The notes below the pieces were generated by a model, which worked only from the letters and a program-made list of their open reading frames with translations, had not been told where the DNA came from and searched no databases. A DNA stretch of 64,000 nt from Devosia sp. (GTDB taxonomy: Bacteria > Pseudomonadota > Alphaproteobacteria > Rhizobiales > Devosiaceae), in contig NZ_CP075529.1 in NCBI RefSeq assembly GCF_025809055.1, positions 3,459,501 to 3,523,500 on the forward strand. The letters are read 5' to 3'. The translations under genes and the position numbers were made by a program. The first letter of the stretch is position 1, and the number at the start of each line of letters is the position of its first letter. Shown here in pieces: positions 24,695 to 33,265 of the stretch.

Positions 24695-26983
24695 TTAAGC
24701 CGAAGCCTGTGCCAAGGTCAGCCGGGCGACCGGAACACGATAGGGTGAACAGCTGACATAGTCGACGCCGAGGCCGGCAAAGAAGTGCAGCGAGGCCGGG
24801 TCGCCGGCATGTTCGCCGCATATGCCCACCTTGAGGCGCGGATTGGCTGCGCGGCCGCGCTCAATGGCCATGGCAATCATTTCGCCCACGCCCTTTTCGT
24901 CAATGGTGACGAAGGGATCCCGCTCATAGACACCCTTGCGCTGGTAGGCGGCAAGGAAGGTCGGCGCATCGTCGCGGGAAATGCCGAAAGTGGTCTGCGT
25001 CAGGTCATTGGTGCCGAAGGAGATGAAATCGACCATGGAAGCGATGTCGCCCGCCCGGAGGCATGCGCGGGGCAGTTCCATCATGGCGCCAAAGGAGAAC
25101 CGGATGCGATCGGAGCGTCCGAAGCCGGAATTGGCGAAAATGGTCATGGCTCGTTCGCGCACCCAGGCGATCTCGGTGGCGGTGGAGACGAAGGGCACCA
25201 TGACCTCGACGACGACAGGCTTGTCCTGGTTTTCCCCGGCTGCCCTTGCGCCGGCCATCACGGCCTGCATCTGCATCTGCAGGATTTCGGGATAGGTGAT
25301 GGCAAGGCGCACGCCGCGATGGCCCAGCATCGGATTGACCTCGGCGATACGATCAAGGCGCAGGCGCAGCGCCCGTACCGCCAGGCCGAGGGAACTGGCC
25401 GTTTCCTCGATTTCCTCGTCGGTTCGCGGCAAGAATTCGTGCAGCGGCGGATCGAACAGGCGCACGGTGACCGGCATGCCGTTCATGGCTGAGAACAGCG
25501 CCGAATAGTCTCCGGTCTGGTAATCCACCAGCCCGGCAATGGCGCGGGAGCGGGCCTCTTCATCTTCCGACAGGATCATGCGGCGCAGCGCCACCATGCG
25601 CTCGGGCGAGAAGAACATGTGCTCGGACCGGGCCAGGCCAATGCCTTCGGCTCCAAAGCTGAGCGCGGTCTGGGCCGATTCGACCGTTTCCACATTGGTG
25701 CGGACGGCGATGGTGCGGCTGGCATCGGACCAATCAAGCAGGGTGCCGATGGCGCCACCGATCTGGGGCTGGGCCAGGGGCAGGGTGCCGAGATAGACCG
25801 CGCCGTCCGAGCCATCGATGGTCAGCCGGTCTCCCTGGCGGAATTCACGATCGCCGATCCGGCAGACCATTTCCACCGAATCGACACTGAGGCTGCGCAC
25901 GCCAGCGACGCAGGGCTTGCCGGTGATGCGGGCAATGACGCCGGCATGGCTGGACATGCCACCGCGCGCGGTGAGGATGCCGGTGGCCGCCTTCATGCCC
26001 TCGATATCGGCCGGGCCGGTTTCGTTGACCACCAGAATGCAATGCTTGCCCCGCGCCCGCAGGCGCGCCGCGTCTTCGGCGCTGAAGGTGATGATGCCGC
26101 TGGCAGCCCCCGGGGAGACGCCAAGGCCCATGGCGATGGGGCTGACATCATCGGGCGACTTGAGGCGCGGATGCAGCATCTGCGCCAGCCGGGTTGCATC
26201 GATTCGGGAGACGGCATTGTGCGGAGTCCACACCTTGCGCTCGACGCGATCAACAGCGGCTTCGAGCTCGGCACCGGCCGAGACCTGGATGGGGCGTGCG
26301 GACAGAAACTGGATGCGCCCGCGATCCACGCTGACCAGGCACGCCATGTGGCGCCCGGCCTTGGCATCGAGCAGCCCGATCAGGGCATCGACATCCTTGG
26401 GCAGGCGTGGCGGTGGATGGCCATTGAGCGGTGCCGGCCCCAGGGCGCCGGTTGTGGCATTGCGGGTCAGGAAATGTTCGATTTCCCCGCCGGCGACGGC
26501 CTGGACCAGCACGATCTGGCGGGCACGATCACCCTCCTGGCCCTTGCCGTTCCAGCCCCTCTCGGAGAACCCGTAACTCTCGAAGGCCTGCTTGATGGCG
26601 CGCGCCAGCGGGCGGGCGGGATCGACGGCATCCTCGGGCGCATTGGGGGCCGCAATGCCGGTGCGGGCCGGCATGAGGCCACCATTGTGGCTGGACGCGG
26701 AGGTGCGCACGACGAGAAGGGGCGGCTTGCCGTCCTTGTCGACCAGCTTGAACAGGCAGGCGACCCAATGGGTGCGCAGGCGAGTGTCCCGCCGGGCGCG
26801 CTCGGCCTGCAATTCATCCCAGGCCGCGCGGGTAATGGCGATGGTGGGAACGGTGGGAAAACCGGCCTCGCACACGCGAAAAATCCAGCGCGCCTTGCCG
26901 GCGAGCATCTTGAGCTGGCTGGCACTCAGGTTCGCCTTGCCGTCGGCTGGGGCGATCGCAAACATTTCCTGAGCCAGACTCAC
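24695..26983 (-). CDS. PEP/pyruvate-binding protein related to pyruvate phosphate dikinase, reduced ATP domain
   Basis: 762 residues against about 880 in true PPDK. The C-terminal two thirds are PPDK-like. The swivelling phosphohistidine domain has ILTARGGMSSHAGVIARITG (about residue 335-355). The PEP/pyruvate TIM barrel has NPMLGHRGVRLA, SFGTNDLTQTTFGISRDDA and GICGEHAGDP with the catalytic Cys. The N-terminal 240 residues keep traces of the ATP-grasp part (LLVVRTSASSHNGG where PPDK has RSGA...MPGMMDT) but are about 100 residues short and lack its nucleotide motifs. It may not use ATP. It starts with GTG at 26983 (GGAGAG upstream) and is divergent from ispH. Confidence 0.85.
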   Translation of the reverse strand: MSLAQEMFAIAPADGKANLSASQLKMLAGKARWIFRVCEAGFPTVPTIAITRAAWDELQAERARRDTRLRTHWVACLFKLVDKDGKPPLLVVRTSASSHNGGLMPARTGIAAPNAPEDAVDPARPLARAIKQAFESYGFSERGWNGKGQEGDRARQIVLVQAVAGGEIEHFLTRNATTGALGPAPLNGHPPPRLPKDVDALIGLLDAKAGRHMACLVSVDRGRIQFLSARPIQVSAGAELEAAVDRVERKVWTPHNAVSRIDATRLAQMLHPRLKSPDDVSPIAMGLGVSPGAASGIITFSAEDAARLRARGKHCILVVNETGPADIEGMKAATGILTARGGMSSHAGVIARITGKPCVAGVRSLSVDSVEMVCRIGDREFRQGDRLTIDGSDGAVYLGTLPLAQPQIGGAIGTLLDWSDASRTIAVRTNVETVESAQTALSFGAEGIGLARSEHMFFSPERMVALRRMILSEDEEARSRAIAGLVDYQTGDYSALFSAMNGMPVTVRLFDPPLHEFLPRTDEEIEETASSLGLAVRALRLRLDRIAEVNPMLGHRGVRLAITYPEILQMQMQAVMAGARAAGENQDKPVVVEVMVPFVSTATEIAWVRERAMTIFANSGFGRSDRIRFSFGAMMELPRACLRAGDIASMVDFISFGTNDLTQTTFGISRDDAPTFLAAYQRKGVYERDPFVTIDEKGVGEMIAMAIERGRAANPRLKVGICGEHAGDPASLHFFAGLGVDYVSCSPYRVPVARLTLAQASA

Positions 26984-27132
26984 TTACCGATGCTCTCCAA
27001 CTTTCTGGCGGCGCTGCCAGTGGGAAAAGGGGAACACATGCCCCGCTTTCCGCTTCCAACACATATTGCCCATGCCCGGTGCGGCTGCAACAGCACTTGA
27101 CTTGCCCGAGCGCGGAAAGCATCTGATCTGAC

Positions 27133-28107
27133 ATGGAAAAAAGGCCGCACCTCGACATTCTGCTCTGCGCCCCGCGCGGATTCTGCGCCGGCGTCGACCG
27201 CGCTATCCAGATCGTGGAACTGGCGCTGCAGAAATATGGCGCACCGGTCTATGTGCGCCACGCCATCGTGCATAACAAATATGTGGTGGAGGGACTCAAG
27301 GCCAAGGGCGCGATCTTCGTCGAGGAGCTCGACGAGATTCCGGAGACCGAAGCGCCGGTGGTGTTCTCGGCCCATGGCGTGCCCAAGAGCGTGCCCGCCG
27401 ACGCCAAATCACGGAACATGTTCTTCCTCGATGCCACCTGCCCATTGGTGAGCAAGGTACATGTCGAGGCCTCGCGCCATTTCGAGGAGGGTCACGAAAT
27501 CGTGCTGATCGGCCATGCGGGGCATCCCGAAGTCATCGGCACGATGGGACAATTGCCCGAGGGCGCCGTGACGCTGATCGAGACGGTGGAGGACGCCAAT
27601 GCCTTCACGCCGCGCGATCCGGAAACCCTGGCCTTCGTGACGCAGACGACGCTGTCGGTGGACGATACGCGGGAAATCGTGTCGGCGCTCAAGGCCCGCT
27701 TCCCGGCCATAAACGGCCCGCACAAGGAAGACATCTGCTACGCGACCACCAATCGGCAGGAATCGATCAAAGCGGTTGCCCCGCAGGTCGATGCGATGAT
27801 CGTCGTCGGGTCGCCGCACTCATCCAATTCGCAGCGCCTCGTGGAAGTGGCCCTGCGCAATGGCTGCAAGGTCGCGACCCTGGTCGACCGCGCCAGCGAG
27901 ATCGACTGGTCGGTCTATGGCGATATTCGCACCCTGGGCGTCAGCGCCGGCGCGTCGGCGCCCGAAAGCCTCGTGGAAGAGGTGATCGACGCCTTCGCTG
28001 AGCGCTACGACATCACGGTCGAAACCAAGACAACGGCCGAAGAGCATATCGCCTTCAACATTCCAAAAATCCTGCGGAACCTGGAAGTGGCCTCGGGGCG
28101 TGGCTGA
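27133..28107 (+). CDS. ispH: 4-hydroxy-3-methylbut-2-enyl diphosphate reductase
   Basis: Last enzyme of the MEP pathway (EC 1.17.7.4), giving IPP and DMAPP. 324 residues. The three cluster-binding Cys motifs are present: LLCAPRGFCAGVDRAI (residues about 9-24), DATCPLVSKVH (about 98) and EDICYATTNRQ (about 198). The active-site Glu lies in TQTTLS-flanked and IVVGSPHSSNS regions usual for the family. The downstream rnhA overlaps its end by 8 bases, so the two are translationally coupled. thrB, often between them in this order, is absent. Confidence 0.97.
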   Translation: MEKRPHLDILLCAPRGFCAGVDRAIQIVELALQKYGAPVYVRHAIVHNKYVVEGLKAKGAIFVEELDEIPETEAPVVFSAHGVPKSVPADAKSRNMFFLDATCPLVSKVHVEASRHFEEGHEIVLIGHAGHPEVIGTMGQLPEGAVTLIETVEDANAFTPRDPETLAFVTQTTLSVDDTREIVSALKARFPAINGPHKEDICYATTNRQESIKAVAPQVDAMIVVGSPHSSNSQRLVEVALRNGCKVATLVDRASEIDWSVYGDIRTLGVSAGASAPESLVEEVIDAFAERYDITVETKTTAEEHIAFNIPKILRNLEVASGRG

Positions 28108-28570
28108 TACGGTCATCATCCATACCGACGGCGCCTGTTCGGGCAATCCTGGGCCGGGCGGCTGGGGGGCTATCCTGCAGTTCGGGCGCCATTCCAAGGA
28201 GCTCAAGGGCGGCGAGGCGCAAACGACCAATAACCGCATGGAGCTGACGGCGGCCATTGAGGCGCTCAATGCGCTGACCCGGCCCTGCACGGTCGAACTG
28301 CATACGGACAGCCAGTATGTGAAGAACGGCGTGCAAAGCTGGATTCACGGCTGGAAGCGCAATGGCTGGCGCACCGCGGACAAGAAGCCGGTGAAAAATG
28401 CCGAACTCTGGCAGGCACTCGATGCGGCCACGCAGCGCCATCAGGTCGAGTGGCACTGGGTCAAGGGACATGCCGGGCACGACCTCAACGAGCGTGCGGA
28501 CGAATTGGCGCGCGAAGGCATGGCGCCGTTCAAGCCGGCAAAGGCCGCCGGACTTACGCCGCCGGTTTAG
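28100..28570 (+). CDS. rnhA: Ribonuclease HI
   Basis: Cleaves RNA in RNA-DNA hybrids (EC 3.1.26.4), for example at primers and R-loops. 156 residues, normal for RNase HI. The catalytic carboxylates are in IIHTDGACSGNPGPGGWG (Asp), NRMELTAAIEAL (Glu), TDSQYVKNG (Asp) and NERADELA (Asp), with the histidine in VKGHAGHDLN. It starts with GTG inside ispH (8-base overlap), which is supported by the conserved N-terminus. Its 3' end overlaps the convergent DUF808 gene by 17 bases. Confidence 0.96.
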   Translation: MADTVIIHTDGACSGNPGPGGWGAILQFGRHSKELKGGEAQTTNNRMELTAAIEALNALTRPCTVELHTDSQYVKNGVQSWIHGWKRNGWRTADKKPVKNAELWQALDAATQRHQVEWHWVKGHAGHDLNERADELAREGMAPFKPAKAAGLTPPV

Positions 28571-29546
28571 TCCGCGCCGGAAGCAGCTTCTTGATGGCGC
28601 CCCATAGGGGGCTGATCACATAGCCGGCGACGGGGATCAGCAGGGCACCCAGGGCCAGGCCAATGATGAAATCGACAAACGCCGTGGCGAGCCAGCCGGC
28701 CAGCCCGGCAATGGCGGGGAAGGTGGCCTCGGCCCAATGCGCTGCCGCCTCGATGACGTGTTCGGGGCCGGTGATGCCGAACTCGTAGAGACCATGGGCG
28801 ATGATGGAGCCGCCGACCCAGGTCATGGCGGCCGTTCCCACCAGGCTCAGAACCTGCATGAAAATGGGCATGGTCTGGACGATGCCGCGGCCAAAGGCGC
28901 GCCCCAGGCCGGTGCGGCCGGACTTGGCCAGCCAGAGGCCGACATCGTCGGCTTTGACGATCAGGGCCACGGCGCCATAGACGATGACGGTAATCCCGAT
29001 GCCGGCGACGGCAAGTATGCCGGCGCGGGTCCAGAAGTCGGGCACTTCGATAGCGGCGAGGATGATGGTCATGATCTCGGCCGAGAGGATGAAATCGGTC
29101 TTGATCGCCCCGGCCACTTTCTGGTCTTCGAGCGAGGCGGGCGCGATGGCCGTATGCTCGATGCTGGCCTCGTGCTGCTCGGCCTGGTGCGGCGCAAACA
29201 GGTGAAAGACCTTTTCGGCACCCTCATAGCAGAGGTAAGCGCCCCCGATCATCAGCAGCGGCGTGACCAGCCAGGGCAGGAAGAGCGAGAGCAGCAATGC
29301 CGCCGGTAGCAGGAACATGAGCTTGTTTTTGACCGAACCCCAGGCGATGCGGGCGATCATCGGCAATTCGCGATCGGCCGAAAAGCCGGAGACGTAGCTC
29401 GGAGTGACTGCCGCATCGTCGATGACGGCGCCTGCCGCCTTGACGCCGGCCCGCGCGGCCTGGCTGGCGATGTCGTCGAGCGAAGCCGCGGCCACCTTTG
29501 CAAGGCTGACAACGTCATCCAGCAGCGCGATCAATCCAACGGCCAT
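28554..29546 (-). CDS. DUF808 (YedI-like) membrane protein
   Basis: 330 residues, beginning with the family signature GLIALLDDVVSLAKVAAASLDD and DDAAVTPSYVSGF, followed by four to six membrane helices (LLPAALLLSLFLPWLVTPLL; WTRAGILAVAGIGITVIVYG). It is an inner-membrane protein of unknown function. It is the gene downstream of glyS on the minus strand, separated by about 195 bases of palindromic repeats. Confidence 0.92.
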   Translation of the reverse strand: MAVGLIALLDDVVSLAKVAAASLDDIASQAARAGVKAAGAVIDDAAVTPSYVSGFSADRELPMIARIAWGSVKNKLMFLLPAALLLSLFLPWLVTPLLMIGGAYLCYEGAEKVFHLFAPHQAEQHEASIEHTAIAPASLEDQKVAGAIKTDFILSAEIMTIILAAIEVPDFWTRAGILAVAGIGITVIVYGAVALIVKADDVGLWLAKSGRTGLGRAFGRGIVQTMPIFMQVLSLVGTAAMTWVGGSIIAHGLYEFGITGPEHVIEAAAHWAEATFPAIAGLAGWLATAFVDFIIGLALGALLIPVAGYVISPLWGAIKKLLPARTKPAA

Positions 29547-29587
29547 TTACATCACTCCACCAAGTTCCTGTCGTCGCCGAGTTCATC

Positions 29588-29732
29588 GACCTCTTGGTTC
29601 GACAGGCTCACCATGAGGTCTCCGCTAACTCACCAGCCTGTCAGACCTCATCCTGAGCCTGTCGAAGGAGGAGGTTGTGGCATCCACATCTCTGTGCCTG
29701 ACCTCGTGGTTCGACGGGCTCACCGTGAGGTC
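29588..29732. repeat. Cluster of three family B palindromes between glyS and the DUF808 gene
   Basis: Three 33-base palindromic units lie at 29588-29620, 29644-29676 and 29700-29732. The core is GGTTCGACAGGCTCACC between GACCTC and GAGGTC ends; the middle one is in opposite orientation. A fourth copy is at 5521-5553. This is a dispersed repeat common in alphaproteobacteria. The cluster probably forms stem-loops at the 3' end of the glyS message. Confidence 0.8.
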
Positions 29733-29741
29733 TCCGCTGGT

Positions 29742-31766
29742 TCAGCCGGCGACTTTGCCGAAATCGGCCACAAGATGCATGGTGTCGCGCAGCCTGGCCA
29801 GGAGGTTGAGCCGGTTGGTCCGGACCGCCGGATCACTGTCGTTGACGAGGACAGCCGTGAAAAAGGCGTCGACCGGAGCGCGCAGCCTGGCCAGTTCGGC
29901 CATGGCGCCCTTGTAGTCGTTTTGTCCGACACAGCCGGCCACGGCTGCATTCACGATGTCCACGGCGGCGGCGAGGGCGATTTCTTCCGGCAGCTTCAGG
30001 GCAGCCTGATCAACAGCGCCGGCATAGGTCTTGCCGTCCTTCTTCTCCTCGGCCGCAAGGATGTTCGCGGCGCGGCGGTAGCCGGCGAGCAGGTTGGCGC
30101 CATCATCGGTGGCCAACAGGGTGGAGAGCGCTTCGGCACGCTGGGTGATTTGCAGCATGTCATTGCTGTCAGCCGAAATGACGGCGTCGACCAGATCGTG
30201 GCGGGCGCCGGCGTCGCGCAGGGAAACCTTGAGGCGATCATGGAAGAAAGCCAAGAGGTCCGGCTCGACCACCAGCGGGAACTTCAGATTGTTCTCGGTG
30301 ATGATGCGGATGACGCCAAGGGCTGCGCGGCGCAGCGCGAAGGGATCGCGCGAGCCGGTCGGCTTTTCATCGATCGACCAGAAACCCGAGAGCACATTGA
30401 GCTTGTCGGCCAGGGCCACGGCAATGGAGACCGGTTCGGTCGGCACGCGGTCGGACGGGCCGACCGGCTTGTAGTGCATTTCCATGGCCTGGGCGATTTC
30501 AGGCTTCTCGCCCTGTGCCGTGGCGTAATAGCGGCCCATCAGGCCCTGCAATTCCGGAAATTCGCCTACCATGCCGGTGACCAGGTCGGCCTTGGCCAGC
30601 ATGGCGGCACGCTTGGTGGTCTCGACATCGGCGCCGACCTGCGGCGCGATTGTCGCGGCAAGCTCGACCAGGCGCTGCACCATGGCAAACTGGGTCCCCA
30701 GCTTGGCATGGAAAACCATGTCTTCGAGCTTGGGCAGTCCATGCTCCAGCGGAATGGCCAGGTCGCCCTGGTAGAAGAAGGCAGCGTCGCTGAGGCGGGC
30801 TCGGATGACGCGCTCATTGCCGGCAACCACCACGGCCCCGCCATCGGCAGGCACGGTGTTGGAGGTGATGATGAAATTGGGGGCCAGCTTGCCCGAGGCA
30901 TCGCGCAGGCAGAAGCACTTCTGGTTGGCGCGGATGGTGGCGATGATCACTTCCTCGGGGAGCTTGAGGAATTCGGGATCGAACGACCCCATCATCACCA
31001 CGGGCCATTCGACCAGCCCGGCAACTTCTTCGAGAAGCCCCTCATCCTGGATGACGGAAAGGCCCTGTGCAAAGGCAAGATTGTCCGCATCGGCGCGGAT
31101 GATGTCCTTGCGGCGGTCTGCGTCCAGCACCACTTTGGCGCGCTCCAGCGCCGTCACATAATCGTCGAAGCGTTTGACGCGAATGGCGTCGGGCGACAGA
31201 AACCGGTGTCCGAACGTGGTCTGGCCAGATTGCAGGCCCGCGGCCGCGAAAGGCACGACGACCGGTTCGTCATTCTCGGTGCCGAACGTGGCCGTGATGG
31301 CGCGCAGCGGGCGGACCCAGCTGAAGTTGCCCGAGCCCCAGCGCATCGACTTGGGCCATGGGAAATCGGCCAAGACTTTCGGCAGGATGCCCGAGAGCAG
31401 GTCGACGGCGTCGGCGCCCGGCTTTTCGATCAGGGCCACATAGAAGTCGCCCTTCTTGGGGTCGCTTTCGACCTTGGCCTGGTCGATGGAGGCGAGGCCG
31501 GCGGCGCGCAGAAATCCGTCAACCGCCTGTTGTGGTGCGCCGACCTTGGGGCCCTTCTTTTCCTCGCGCGTGTCGGGCGAGCGGACCGGCAGGCCCGAGA
31601 TCGTCAGGGCCAGGCGGCGGGGTGTGGCAAATGCCCTGGCGCCCTCATAGACCAGACCCGCATCGACCAATGCATTGGTGACGGCTTTCTTGAGGTCTTC
31701 GGCAGCGCGCCGCTGAAAGCGGGCGGGAATTTCCTCGGAGAACAGTTCGAGCAGAAGTTCGGGCAT
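29742..31766 (-). CDS. glyS: Glycine-tRNA ligase beta subunit
   Basis: tRNA-binding partner of GlyQ (EC 6.1.1.14). 674 residues, within the family range of 670-700. The N-terminus PELLLELFSEEIPARFQRRA, then ARAFATPRRLAL, FPWPKSMRWG, KLGTQFAMVQRLVELA and the C-terminal anticodon-binding-like region near FFTAVLVNDSD all match. The ATG at 31766 is preferred to a TTG three codons upstream. It is unusually far from glyQ (13960-14883) and on the opposite strand. The upstream secreted protein is commonly its neighbour in this order. Confidence 0.96.
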   Translation of the reverse strand: MPELLLELFSEEIPARFQRRAAEDLKKAVTNALVDAGLVYEGARAFATPRRLALTISGLPVRSPDTREEKKGPKVGAPQQAVDGFLRAAGLASIDQAKVESDPKKGDFYVALIEKPGADAVDLLSGILPKVLADFPWPKSMRWGSGNFSWVRPLRAITATFGTENDEPVVVPFAAAGLQSGQTTFGHRFLSPDAIRVKRFDDYVTALERAKVVLDADRRKDIIRADADNLAFAQGLSVIQDEGLLEEVAGLVEWPVVMMGSFDPEFLKLPEEVIIATIRANQKCFCLRDASGKLAPNFIITSNTVPADGGAVVVAGNERVIRARLSDAAFFYQGDLAIPLEHGLPKLEDMVFHAKLGTQFAMVQRLVELAATIAPQVGADVETTKRAAMLAKADLVTGMVGEFPELQGLMGRYYATAQGEKPEIAQAMEMHYKPVGPSDRVPTEPVSIAVALADKLNVLSGFWSIDEKPTGSRDPFALRRAALGVIRIITENNLKFPLVVEPDLLAFFHDRLKVSLRDAGARHDLVDAVISADSNDMLQITQRAEALSTLLATDDGANLLAGYRRAANILAAEEKKDGKTYAGAVDQAALKLPEEIALAAAVDIVNAAVAGCVGQNDYKGAMAELARLRAPVDAFFTAVLVNDSDPAVRTNRLNLLARLRDTMHLVADFGKVAG

Positions 31767-31845
31767 AGGAGGCAACCGGGTTGGAACGCGGTGGTCTGAT
31801 TAACTTGGGGGAGAAGGGATGTCCAGAAATGGGTGAGGCGCGAAG

Positions 31846-32397
31846 CTAGTCACCGGCCACGAAGGCCTGCCATTCGCCATCGGCGCCGATATAGACGCGC
31901 CACCAGAACCATCCGCCAAAGTCATGCATGTCATCCAGCTGCTCCGGGGTTATCAGCCGATAGGCGTCGACAACCTGACCCGGTTCGAGCGCGGCAATGT
32001 CGATGACGGCGAGATAGGGCCAGACATAGCTGGGCGTTTCGCTGCCGGCTCCGAGCACGGCATAGGGCATTTCGAGGAGATTGCGCAGCAGGGCCAGTAT
32101 CTGGCGGCCCTCCGGGTCGGCCGACTGGTCCTTGAGATAGGCGAGCGCATCGTCCGGACCGCCGAAACTGACATTGGGCGGATAGTCCTGCGCATCCATG
32201 ACGGCACCCAGGGCCTCGATGTCGCCGCTCATCGTCGCCGCAATCAGGGCCTGCCGCTTGGCAGCAACCGCCTCGGGCAGGGCGCTCGCATCATCGCTCA
32301 CCACGATATCGGAGAACGGATCGTAGGGCGCTTCCTCCTGCGCCAGGAGCGGCGTAGCCAGGAGCAGAGCGACAGCAGCGATGTGGGCAATGCGCAT
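31846..32397 (-). CDS. Conserved exported protein upstream of glyS
   Basis: 183 residues with a signal peptide (RIAHIAAVALLLATPLLAQ). The mature protein is acidic, with a Trp/Tyr-rich C-terminus (GGWFWWRVYIGADGEWQAFV) that resembles an SH3-like or DUF-type ending. I do not recognise a named family; similar proteins sit beside glyS in related genomes as far as I recall. It reads in the same direction as glyS, 79 bases upstream, so they are probably co-transcribed. Confidence 0.7.
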   Translation of the reverse strand: MRIAHIAAVALLLATPLLAQEEAPYDPFSDIVVSDDASALPEAVAAKRQALIAATMSGDIEALGAVMDAQDYPPNVSFGGPDDALAYLKDQSADPEGRQILALLRNLLEMPYAVLGAGSETPSYVWPYLAVIDIAALEPGQVVDAYRLITPEQLDDMHDFGGWFWWRVYIGADGEWQAFVAGD

Positions 32398-32457
32398 GAA
32401 AATGGTCTCCGTTTGGGCGGAGCCTAGCCGAAAAACCGGCCGATGGTCACGATGGCC

Positions 32458-32733
32458 TTACTGCAGGATGCGCTCGAGATTGTATTCGCCACTGCGGATG
32501 CGATCGGGCAATTGCGCGACCAGGTCAGCGGCGGCATCGTCGCCATGCAGGCGCACGAAGGTTGCCAGCGCGGCAAAGAGCGAGGCGTGGGCGAGCGAAG
32601 CACTTTCCAGTCCGTCTTCCTCGGCGCTGTTCCAGGCCTCGGCCAGATATTCGAGCGCCAGCTGGCGTTCGGCCTGGCCGCGTTCAAAGGGGCCAAGACC
32701 CGATGCCGGCGAGAAAATGGACTTGTTGCTCAT
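32458..32733 (-). CDS. Small helical protein of unknown function
   Basis: 91 residues, all-helical by composition, with ERGQAERQLALEYLAEAWNS and an Ala/Leu-rich middle (SLAHASLFAALATFVRLHG). There is no signal peptide or cysteine. I chose the ATG at 32733 (MSNKSIF); an in-frame start at 32769 is less natural. It lies between the exported protein and the TIGR02301-type protein on the same strand. The function is unknown. Confidence 0.6.
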   Translation of the reverse strand: MSNKSIFSPASGLGPFERGQAERQLALEYLAEAWNSAEEDGLESASLAHASLFAALATFVRLHGDDAAADLVAQLPDRIRSGEYNLERILQ

Positions 32734-32828
32734 AGGGGCGGAATAGCATGGTCTTTGCGTCACGCGCATCGTCCAAGTAACCCGAAGGTTAACGTGGCGT
32801 AGGCAATTGCGCGGACCTCGTGCCGGGC

Positions 32829-33257
32829 CTATTCGGCGAAACGCGTATGAATTTCGCGGGCCAGCCGCTGGGCCTCTCCCAGAAGGCGCACCAGGGCCTC
32901 GCGCGACGAGGGCGTGCAGGACTTGTGAAACCGGGAAAAGGCGGTGTAGCCGCCATTGAAGGCCCCGGCGAGACGCTGGCGACGGTCTTCATCCGGCTCG
33001 TCGAGGGCAATCAGTTCGGCCATCTGGACGCGCCAGTCTTCATTGCCGGCCTGGCACAGGGGCTGCAGGTAATAGAGGCTACCCATGATCTCGGATAGCC
33101 GCTCCATCTGGCGCTGATAGAGCGGATCGATAGCGAAAGACGGCGTGGCGAAAAAGATGGGCAGGAGCAGGAGGCCGCATAGGCGCAAGGCGGCGCCCGT
33201 GCGCATCTGCACAGGTCGGGTCAGGGAAGGCTGCGCTTTGTGGTCGGTCGACACCAT
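32829..33257 (-). CDS. TIGR02301-type exported protein
   Basis: About 142 residues. A signal peptide ends at FATPSFA, then the family-like sequence YQRQMERLSEIMGSLYYLQP, LCQAGNEDWRVQMAELI, and GGYTAFSRFHKSCTPSSREA with two conserved Cys. This family is known from Hyphomicrobiales next to a Nudix gene, as here; its role is unknown. The ATG at 33257 has an AAGAAG-like ribosome site. A start at 33206 would give a more compact signal peptide. Confidence 0.75.
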   Translation of the reverse strand: MVSTDHKAQPSLTRPVQMRTGAALRLCGLLLLPIFFATPSFAIDPLYQRQMERLSEIMGSLYYLQPLCQAGNEDWRVQMAELIALDEPDEDRRQRLAGAFNGGYTAFSRFHKSCTPSSREALVRLLGEAQRLAREIHTRFAE

Positions 33258-33265
33258 GCCGCTTC

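Noticed and set aside
29613..31799. 728-codon open frame on the plus strand opposite glyS
   Set aside because: It is the mirror of a real gene in GC-rich DNA. The translation has no motif and is rich in Gly, His and Gln, while glyS is certain.
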